Shown here in pieces: positions 14,146 to 25,054 of a stretch of 64,000 nucleotides of DNA (position 1 is its first letter; the number at the start of each line of letters is the position of its first letter). This DNA comes from Tetraselmis striata. Lineage: Eukaryota > Chlorophyta > Chlorodendrophyceae > Chlorodendrales > Chlorodendraceae. The notes below the pieces were generated by a model. It searched no databases and had not been told where the DNA came from. It worked only from the letters and a program-made list of their open reading frames with translations. Location of the stretch: contig VCJN01001147.1 of the NCBI GenBank assembly GCA_006384855.1, positions 62,001 through 126,000 on the forward strand. The letters are read 5' to 3'. The translations under genes and the position numbers were made by a program.

Positions 14146-17100
14146 GGTGGCTAAGCCTGGCGCGAAGGGCAGCCGGGGGCGGGGGCGGGGGGGGGGGGGG
14201 GGGCAGCCCCTATTCCGGCCGCCCCCTCTCCTTACCGCCCCCCCGGCCCCGGCCAGTCCGCGCTCCCTGCACTAAGTATTGGTAGAGCCCGTTAGCCTGA
14301 TGGCGCTGCATTGATGTAACGCAGCGCTTCGTAGTCGCCGCGCTCTGGGCCGCCGCTGCGGGGCGGGGGCAAATGCGCACGGGCCGTCCCCTCCGGCAGC
14401 TGGGGGAGCTGCCTCACCCGAGATGCATGCAGCCGCAGGCTCTTGTGGTCCTGACGCTCTGCTCTCCACTCCCTCGGACTAACCCGGCCCAATGTTGGGG
14501 CCCGCCGTTTACCGGACAACATGTCAAGGAGGGGGGGGGGGGGGGGGGGGCGATGTCGGGCCTTCCTTGCTGTGATGCAGGTCCTTGATAATGTATCGGT
14601 GGGTCCACCAGAGACACGTCATCGGCTGTAAAGTCTCTGTGGTCGCGCGCCACGGCCAGCTCCAAGCCCCGTGGGTGTGCGAAGCTGTTGGGACATCTCC
14701 TCCCGCTAGCTACAGCGAGTCGGTTAGTTCGCGAACGGGTTGTGGTACCGGCTGACAGCCGAGGATGTTGCATGTGCGAATAGACAGTGCCCAACGGTGC
14801 GACCACATGGGTGTGCTCACTGGCTTTATTTGCGCCATTCCTGACTACTATATGACCAGCTATATACACAGGAAAAGGTAAGCTTTCGGGAGGTCAAACG
14901 GGCTGAAGTCGCGGCGGCGGTGCTTCCCTGGAGATCGGACCGCAGCTTTTTCGCGATTTCGTTCTCGAGGTGGTCGACCGTGTGCCGATGGCTCTCCCGC
15001 TTCATGCTGGCTAATGGCGCAGTCTGACGCCACCGAGAGAACCCACCGCGGCTGCTGCCGTTCACGGGACGACAGAAATCACGAGCGGACAGGGAGAAAT
15101 GCAGTGCAATGTAACCTTGGGTATCGCCGCCCCATTGCCCTGACTGCCGGCGCGAAAAGTATCCAGTGTCCACTGGCAAACCAGCTAACTCGGCAACACA
15201 CGAGTCGAGCGGTCGAGCCTGCCCTTTGTAGGTGGGCGGAAGCGGGAACTGGTTGCGGTAGTCGCTACTTGCAAGGTACTTGTGCAAATCACGACTGTGA
15301 GTGCCGCGGCGGTGCAAAGTCTGGGATCGGCAGCTAGATAGTAGGGGGCGATGCAGCAGACTTGAGGCGGCAGGCGGGGGTGACATTCAGAGGGTGTCCC
15401 GAGCTAGGAGCGAGGAGGGCGGGGCAATGGTCGTCAAGCAGGCAGGTTTGTTAAACCAGCCAGTGGACTTGTTATGAAAAGTATCCAGTGTCCACTGGCA
15501 AACCAGCTAACTCGACAACACACGCCGATAGCTACGATAACTCGATAACTACTCGATAACTAACGCCGATAGCTACGGTATCACTCGATAACGAGTGAAG
15601 CACTGGAATTGGCAATGCGTTGCGCGTCACAATTAGCGTGTGTCAACGAGACGACCGTCGACAGTGGCTCATCAACATCCCGCTCGCTGTCGTCCCGCCG
15701 GTCATAAAATCCCCCAGTCCCCCGGGTGAACTGCCGGGGTGAAGTAAAGTACAATGAACCTAAGATAATACTAGTACGTGTGATAAATACATGCATGTAG
15801 AGATATGAATTCACCTATGTACCCATCTGCTACTACTTTTCCACGATATATGGCGGGGCGGATATGGCAAGCTCAGCACAGCAGATGAAGACACAACGCG
15901 CGGCAGATCCGAATGAGAATGATGAGCTGACAGAATAAAATGCAGCAGGCTACATGACACATGACGCGGGCAGTTTTAAGATTACTGGGTATGATAATAA
16001 TGTGCTCCTGGTATAATATATAGAGGCTCTATAAACATTATTCTGAAAATCATTGATATATTATGCACCCTGGTAGATCACGTGGCTCGCCACTTGGTGC
16101 TACTCATCGCACTCAGCTAGCGCACCAACGCTGTCGCTGCGTGCAGCCGCCCATAACATAGCCACACTCCTACCTGTATGCTGACATTACACGCACACTG
16201 ATGTACCTGGTTCCAAATGACGAATCCTTCATCACGAGACTACACAAGCACATCCGGTAGCAGCACATGCAACGCCCCGTCGCTCGCGCCGACTATTCGC
16301 AGCTCTAAATACACCATTCCACATAAGTCTGTTTGCATAGAAATCCGCAAGTAGCCTCGCCTTCGTGGAGGCCACCGCTTCGTCCGGTTATCGCACTCGT
16401 AAAATATCGCAGTCGTATCGCACTCGGTTTTCGGCACTGGTATTGTTTGGCACAAGGCTAGACCGCCGAAACACGGTCAACGCCAAGGGGAGCAGCATGT
16501 TGGCGGTGTAGCTACCGTCCGTCGCATTTTCACGCGCGATCCCAGTGATGGGTGTACACATACATGGGATGTATGACGCGCAAGCTGGAGCCCAATCGAT
16601 ATGCCAGCGACCGTTCCAGTGCATGGGCATTTCCAAGATAGTGCGCCAATAATGCAGAAAATTCTCTACAATTTTCAATCCCACAACTATCCAAGGTACG
16701 GGATAAATGCCGTTGGCTGCGCGCCTGCCTGCACCTCGCTGGTTTACAGTTGTATGCATGAAGTGCTTTCGATTCCACAGGGGCACCGAATCCCACAGGG
16801 GTTTCGATATAACACCCGCACCGAGGCCTCAGCGCGGGCTCGCTCCCTCAACAACATTGTCACGACCAGCGCACATGTCCGCACTGTGCGCATCTGCTGG
16901 AACGCCACCAGTGGCACACACACATATATACATATGTATGTGGGTGCGTGGGTGTGTGGGTGTGTGCTGGTTATTGTAAACCCGCCTATCTCCTGTACAT
17001 TGCACTCGCGTCTCGGCGGCCGACGGCTCGCCCCGTCCCGCACACCACCAAGCTGCGCCTCCACGACGCATCACTCTCGACCAGCCCGCGGCCGCACAAT

Positions 17101-18075
17101 AAACCAGGCGGGCTGCTAAGCCGGGGGTGCAGCCATTGTGAGGGGTCGCCGACCTCCGCCCGCTCGCTGGCGACCGCCGCAAATGGAAGGGGCGCCCCCA
17201 GTACGGCGCTCATCTTCGGTCGGCGCATTCGAATAGCTGCCGAGCAAAGGTGGGCTGACATCGCTGTTGGGAATCTCAACGACCGTCGACAGGTAGGGCA
17301 ACCGGAAATTCCAGCCGGCAGGCAACGAGGTACGGCAGGGCTCGGCTTCCGGCTCCGAACAATGCTGGTGCCGAGACGGAAACATTGCTGCCCTTAGTAC
17401 GTTCCATGGACGAAATACGGCGGGAGCCGACGACGGTAAACTCCAAGAAATACCTGACATACGGGAGGCGACGACACTAGCAGAATACGAGAACGACAGT
17501 GATTGGAAAATGAACGGTCGCGACGCAGTAGTAGGGGGCACCAATGATGATGCGATGCAATATATACAGGTACCAGTGGTTTATGGAGCACTCATTCGCA
17601 GTACACGTACAGGCAGCGACACGTATCGGCAGCGACGATAATAATCGTCGCGCAGGGGACTGGCGACTACTAGTTTCGTTGGTCTCTGCGAGCACCCCCT
17701 CGCGACTGCCACCGTGCTGAACTATGCTGTCCGCAGCTTCCCGCCATTCTGTGACATCTTTGACGAACCCCACAGAGGCACCGGGATTGTCAAGAGGCAT
17801 TTTTCACGGAGGGCGGCGGCGATTCATTATTAGGCTTGCATGCACCCAGCTTGCTGCAACGGAGTGCGACGCTCCAGACCCACGACATCGGGTGCCTGTG
17901 CGCTTCCGGGACGAGAATAATACAGACGGAATAATAGATACGGCGACTTATCATATGGAGTGGTATATAAGCCGCCCGTATATTTGCTGCGCGGGGTGAC
18001 AAACAGCCTGCAGCCTACCCGTCCTGCGTTTGAGGCGTCGCAGCCATTCTTTCCGCCGATAGCGACGCATTGCGA
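14146..18075. other. Convergent intergenic region between DAHP synthase and Der
   Basis: Both flanking genes end into this region. A TGTAA at 14315-14319, about 170 bases after the DAHP synthase stop, could be a chlorophyte-style poly(A) signal; it sits in the loop of an inverted repeat (GCGCTGC / GCAGCGC). G-runs occur at about 14042, 14190 and 14531. Several ORFs here, including 14826-15386 (-), have no recognisable domain and I do not call them. The part from 15.5 to 16.7 kb is AT-rich. Confidence 0.5.
15154..15524. repeat. 49-bp direct repeat pair
   Basis: Positions 15154-15202 and 15476-15524 are identical except for one base (both begin GAAAAGTATCCAGTGTCC and end CAACACACG). The units are 322 bp apart. 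After the second copy, short tandem words around CGATAACT and GATAGCTACG follow to about 15593. This could be the edges of a small mobile element or an unstable tandem locus; no ORF with a known domain lies between. Confidence 0.85.
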
Positions 18076-21000
18076 CTACCGCCGGGCGCGCTTGCTCTTG
18101 CTCTTGCTGGGTGGGGGCCGGTCTCGACCGCTGGCGCGCAGGAAGATGCGCAGCGGCACGCTGAAGATGCCGTAGTCCTCGCGGATTGCGTTGGTGAGGA
18201 AGCGCGTGGCGCTGTTGCCCGCGTCTACTTTGCTGCCGCTCAGGAAGGCGCTGAAGGTGGGCGGCCGCCGCTTGATCTGGCGTCCGGGGGATGGAGCAGG
18301 GGTCCCACGGTCGGTACTGTCCTCGTTATTCACGCGACCTTTTTTGTCCCGCTGATGGCCACTACTCGCGCGGTGCGACAAGTATACATGCATACATATG
18401 GACAATGTATGCTGGGTTCTTGCTGACGGGATGTCGGGACGGGGATCAGGGAGCAGATAGGGTGCCAAACGCGAATCAAAGTTCGCGCGCGGCATTTTGT
18501 TTTGGACCCCCTCCTCCCCCGATCGCCCGCCCGCCGCCGAGGAAACAACAAGTCGGAATTAATTAGTCCGCGACCTACTATGTCATTGTATTCTCAAATT
18601 AGTCTAACACGACGAAATGTGTAAGGAATTAGCTGCACGTACTTTCGCCTAATTCGTCGAATTCGCCTGAAGAAATGCGCGAAACTCTACGGAGTCGTGT
18701 CGCAAAGACGCCGCGAAAAAATCGACGCGGTTTGCCGAATCGATTTAATGTTTTGGGGGGGGCGCGAGCCCGATGTAAAATGCACCGAGAGCGGCGGCCC
18801 GCGCACCTGCGTGATGTACTTGATCTTCGCGAGCCCGGTGGAGCTGCCCGAGCCGGCTTGGCGCGCCTTGAACTTGGCCATCCAGCGGTTGAGCTCGCCG
18901 GTGCCGATGCGCCTGTTCCACTCCAGGTACGTCGCCTCCATCGCGGGCATCAGCGCGCCGAGCCCCTCGCCTGCGCGCGGCGCCGGGATGGCCTCAGTCG
19001 CCACCCCCTGCGCAACACCCCTCGCGCCCCCCCGCCACCCAGCGATATCAGGGGTGGGCACTGGGCAGCAACTACGGTGCCGCCGATGCGGTAATAACAA
19101 CACCGCTAATAGCAACCCGCCTTGCCAGCCAAAAGTCAAATGCAGACGAAGCTATTGCCGAACCATAGCGAAGGATCCCAAAGGTTGCACGCCAGTAAGC
19201 CCGATAAAAGCCTTATAATACGGGCACTTATGGGTGCGTCCGCGCTCGTCCTCCACACCGGGCAAACGGAACATGTGTGACGTTTCGACGTGGACCATGG
19301 GGTCCGCCATCAATAATCGCAAGTGTTGCAAGAATGGGGACGTGGCATTGCACGTTCCGCTACCTTTTTCACATCCATGTGGATGCCTTCCGCGCACCCT
19401 CTGGCAACGGATGCCCCCCCCCCCCCCCCCCCCCCCTTCACACACAGAGAGACACACGCCTCTCTCTATCTGTCGCTGCCTCCCTCTGTGTGGAGTTTGA
19501 CTTTTGGGCAGGTTCGAGGGGCAAAGACTGAAGCAGAGCGTTGGCGCAGGAAACGGGAGCCGGCAGCAGCGTGGGTGGCGGCCAGGCGCGGCGGTGCGCT
19601 CGCCTGTGGTGGCGGAGGTCCAGAGGCACGCGACGCCCGGCACCTGCGGCAGGCTCTCGCGGACCGCTGCCTGCAGGCGCGCCAGCACCTTTTCGCGCTG
19701 CTGCGGCGGCAGCAGGTCCGCCTTGTTCAGCACCAGCACCAGCCCGCGCCCCTCCTCCACCACCTCGCTCGCCATGGAGAGCTCCCGGCGCGTGAGGCCC
19801 TGTCAGCACACCGGCACGCGACTCCTCAAATCAATCGGCACGGCCGCAAGTGCGATCCGGATGGCATCCCTTTGTTTAGCCCGTAGTAGCTCCATGGGGA
19901 AGTTGTGTGTGTGTGTGGGGGGGAAGGGCACTGACATGTTCAGTCCTGTCTTATGCCCAGTGGCAGCTTGGCGCTCGAGAAAGTGGTATCGGAGCCGATT
20001 CAAAGACTAAACATGTTGCGATTATTCCTACACGGGTGCCGCCGCGGTAATGAGAACACTACGAGGCAGAACCCGCCCCGCCTGCCAGAGGTCAAATGTA
20101 GACGCCACTGCAGCGGAACAATGGTGAATGTTCTGGTCTGTACTTCGCCTGCGCAGTATCGACACGGATATATCTGAATGCCAATACGGTAATCCTGCGG
20201 GCGCGTGAAACCTCTAGCAGCAGGAGCTTTTTAATGAGGTTTCAGGTGCCCGCACCATTTGTTTGTTCGCCCCCGGGACAGGACTACTTATACCGTACCG
20301 TTACCGTACTGTTAATATCGTCATATCCGTCATATAGTAGTTCTTTACAGATGAGCCATATCGTCACATCTAATCCTTACACAGTCGCTATCCTGCTTGA
20401 TGACGGCTGATTCATTTGCGCAGGTAAAGTTCGGGTTAGCCCAGGGATATTACGTAAGCGTCATGCAAACGAACGGAACACGAAAGCTGTTGGGCAGCCC
20501 TTGCGCGCCGAGAGTGGCCCGCGCTCCCTCGGGCGGAGTGGCGCGACAGTGGCCCGCAATGAAACTTATTAGCCCCGTGTCTCGGGACGGCCCACCGCGC
20601 GCACCTCGGTGCCCGCCGCGGCGGCGTGCGCGTCCACCACCAGCCCCACGACATGCGAGAGCCGCAGGCTGCGTTGCCGCTCCATTGCCGCCATCTTGGC
20701 CACCGCACCGCCCACGTCATCGTACCTTCACACCATTCGGGAGGGGGCACCGGAGCGGGCGAGGGGGGATTTGAGGTCAGCTACGTGTCGAATAGCCCGC
20801 CAAGGGCTGTCAGTGCTAATATGCGCGCTGGGTGACCGCCAGGTGTCACGTGCTGAGGGGAGCCGTGCCTCGACTTTCTCTCCGCGCAACAGGGGACACC
20901 ATGTACATGGCAAGACAATCCCCATGGGCTCCCACCGACTGTGCCCCCACTTACTCAAACGGCAACGCCACTGCGCCATGCTGTCGGCGGATTTCCGTAC

Positions 21001-23591
21001 ACGTGTGCGCACTTTGCTGTGTTGACTCCGGCGTGCGATGAGAAGGCGCATTCTTGTAAGCCGAGCTAGGGCTATTGCATCCCTAGTAATATGCGGGTGA
21101 CGAGGCACCTGTAGATTCAAAGGGTCCAGGGAAACACTGACAGCCAAGGAACGACCAGAAACAAACCGAAAGGGAAACAGGAAACCAATGGAGACCACCG
21201 CCCAGGGGTGGGCCATCAGCCGCGGCGAGTGCGCGTGCAGCCGATGACCCGGGTCATAGCAACACAGGCTGACGAGCGACGCGACGCAGGCGCAGGAGCA
21301 CCATCATCATCATATATATAGAGAGATTACCCACGCTATGCGAAAAAACAAGTCCTCGTACAAAAGCGCGCCCTGCAGCGCACAGTTCAAAGCTCAGTTT
21401 TGGTCGTTTGGGGTTTGTGCGTGAGGTGACACAAAAATCTAGCCGATTAGTCGCTACTTACTTCGCGGTGAAGAGCTTGCTCAAAGATATTCACCGGATC
21501 ACAACTTTGAGCCATAGGGCAAAATTCATCCGCATTGTACTGTCCTGGTAAAATCTATAGGAAGCCATATCACAAGGCCTCTAATTGGGCTCGCAGGCAA
21601 CCTCCGAAAACACACACAATACGGTAGTTCATCTGCTAAAGTTTTGTCTGCGTGTGTCCTCTGACAGGCCGGGCGGGTTCTAATTTGCAGTGATCCATAC
21701 TACCGCGTCGGCTCCCATACGCAATCATAACACGGTACCACAACACCGCTCCCATTGTTGGAAGTCCTCTTCCTCTTTATCAGTTGGTTGTGCAACATCA
21801 CGTGGCACAAGAGCGCTTCCGCCGAGGGGAGAAGAGTCCATTGACTTCCGTAGGCCCTTTTAGGCCCCACTGGGGCCTTCCCGCTGAGGCGCGGAGAGAG
21901 CGGAGGAAGTAGGGGCAGGGATGGGGGGGGGGGGGGGGGGGGGGCCTGCAAGGGGGGGGGGGGGGGGGCGCACCGGTCCAGCCGCGTGCCGCGCATCCAG
22001 CCGGCAGTGTCCACCAGGTGCACGCGCCAGCCCTCCCAGTCGAAGCGCGCGCGCACCGAGTCCCGCGTCAGGCCGGGCTCAGGCCCCGTCAGGCTGCGCT
22101 CCTCGCCCGCCAGCACGTTGCACAGCGTGGACTTGCCCTGCCGCGGCCGGCCATGAGGTGCCTCAGCTCCTTGGATGGCTCCATCAGTCAGGGAGCGCAC
22201 CAGAGTGAATCGCATGCCAGCACTCATCCGGTGGCTGTCTCCTGGCCGCAGTGCCGTTTATGTGGCCAATACCGCCCCAACACGACGGCCATAACTAAGA
22301 GGCGGACCCCCCCCCCCCCCCCCCCCCCCCCTCTTCCAAACAACAACTGACCATCGGATTTTAGGGTCAAGGGGTTTAGAATTTTCCAAACCCTGATACC
22401 CTAAATCCGCAAAACCTCCCTGTGCGATGCTGAACCCTCTGGTTTTCGCAGGCGCACTGCACCCGGCGAGCCACACGGCCGCTAGCGGCACCCACAGGGA
22501 CGCCGCAACAGGCCGCGCCGCTGCAGGGACCGGGTCATCCCGTGCCGCGCCTTATCATCGCACTCGCCCGTACTCTATGGAGGAATTGGCCTCCAGGGGA
22601 CCTCATGCTACGGGCAATGCGGCCCCACGGGCGCAGCGGACCCCATGCGGGTTCAAGTCATCCGGGCCGTGAGGCAGCTGGTCTGGTTCGTCCGGGAATG
22701 AAGTTGTCAGAAACTTCAAATTTATATGGCGGAGTTCCCGCCTGCGATAAGTTGGACTTGTTCGGTCTCACGGCCCAAAAATTGGACTGTTGCCCACTGC
22801 ACTCAGGCCGTGTGTATCGCCTTGCCCGGTCTTCACCACATATGCGGGTGCCGACTCACCTATGACAGCCCCTACAACGAGCCTCAGATTGGGCTTGGAT
22901 GCCACCTTTGAGAACAGTCGCTGCAGTTCCGGTACAGTTTGGTCCAAATTTGACCTCTGGCAGGCGGGGCGGGTTCCCATTCGCACTGCTCGTATTACCG
23001 TGCCGGCAGCCGTAGCACATGTTTGTGGCATCACGCGAGCGCAGACCCCGGGCAGGCCTGAGCTTTGAGCCGTGTGCTACGCTGCACGAGGACTTTCCGG
23101 TAGGATGGAATTCCTCCGTAAAGGCACGACAGGGTGCGGCGGGGCGCCCACCGGCAGGGGAGTTGGGGGGCACGGGCAGACGCACCACGTTGGGCAAGCC
23201 CACTAGCGCCATCTTCAGTGGGTGTGCCTTCAGGTCGATCTCGGTGTCCATGTCTGCGGGGCCACGGCGGCGGAGGCACCATCAGCGCACCCAGCGGCGC
23301 ACATTCACCACGGCCCCTATCATGATTCACTCTACTGTTTATATACCCCGCCACACAATGTGTGTACTCCAAGTCTCACGCACCATGTGCTGCCCTTGGC
23401 CCGCCTGAACATGCACTTGACCCGCCTAGCGACGTCAGGACACATGAGCTTCTACCCCCCCCCCCCCCCCCCCCCCAACACACACACACAACGCTCTTCT
23501 CTTTATTTAGTCTAGATACATAGATAGATACATATATACACACATATCTAATATACATCATGGTGTATATAGGTATGTATGTATGTATGTA

Positions 23592-23624
<33 letters not shown>

Positions 23625-24156
23625 TACAAAGAGAGAGATACAGAGAGGGTTGGGGGAGGTCCCCTTGCCCCCACAGGATGGCGTGCCTCCGCTCCGTCAC
23701 GCACGTCTCAGCAAGCCCTCCCTCAGGTCAAGGGTCACCGTGGGAAAAGGGTCCCGTCTGTACGCTCGGCATGTCGATACGCGCAGAATACATGCCATGT
23801 ACGGCTGCCGTCGCGCCCACAGGAACCCTTTTTCTCATAGGCCTCAAATTGGGGACTGCATGCAACCTGTAAGAACGCCCGCTACAGTTCCGCAACCGTT
23901 TCGTCTGGGGCGAAGTCAGTTCATCGTGGGTAAAATATGGCGGACCTTTGGGGTATGTGGGCGGTGCACTGCGATTCTCTGGGTGCAATCCGGCATAATC
24001 GCGTTTGTACGTACGGTTTGCATAAGTGGGTACGGAATCCAACAAGTGGATGTTGTCTGCGGCGTTTGACACTTTTAACCGTTATACAATCGGCGTCCGA
24101 CGATACCTGCGGCGTGTGTGGCTGCAATGCCCCCCCCCCCCCCCCCCCCCCACCAC

Positions 24157-24187
<31 letters not shown>

Positions 24188-24244
24188 CACCACCACCACC
24201 GCCGACGCCCTCTCTCCCTGCGGCGCGCGCGCGCGCCCTCCCTA

Positions 24245-24281
<37 letters not shown>

Positions 24282-24282
24282 A

Positions 24283-24332
<50 letters not shown>

Positions 24333-24350
24333 ACAAATGCTTTCGCAGAA

Positions 24351-24382
<32 letters not shown>

Positions 24383-25023
24383 CTGACAATGAAATACGAA
24401 TGCCCCCGACTGTCCCTCTTAATCATTACTCTGGTCTCACAGACCAACAAGATAAGCCAGAGTCCTATCATGTTATTCCATGCTAATGTATTCAGAAATG
24501 TATTCCTAAAACATCAAGGACCCCTGAACCCTAACCTCCAAAAGACAAAGGAGTCATCTCAAATCATCCACTTCACACCCTTGCTACATGATTGTAATGG
24601 AATCTCGATTCACGACACCAGCAGCGCAGGTCCTGACACTGCCCGTCACCGCATGCAATTGGTCACTGCATCTACACATTATCAGTACGGAAGGATTCCA
24701 CGCAGTCAACCATTCCCGCAACTGACTCATACTGCAAAAACACTATACTGCAAATAGCACTTCGTTTCAGATTGTACCGCGACGGGATACCTTGCGGAGC
24801 ATTAGTTCAAATAGAACCAAAATCTGGCGTTGGCACCCACAAAATGCTATGTTATGCACCCACAAGTGCAAAGGGCATCGTACCCGCCTACGCCACGGTC
24901 CGTCATATTGTACCCACAGATGGAATTTGCCCTTTCGTCTACGTTTGACCTCTGGCGGGCTCTCATGCGCAGTGTTCAAATTGGCATCTGTGCTGAGCCA
25001 AGGAGAGGGGGAAGGGGGAGGGG

Positions 25024-25054
<31 letters not shown>

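Noticed and set aside
14826-15386. 186-codon minus-strand ORF
   Set aside because: No recognisable domain, no splice-consistent neighbours, and it overlaps one unit of the 49-bp repeat; chance ORF in GC-rich DNA is likelier.
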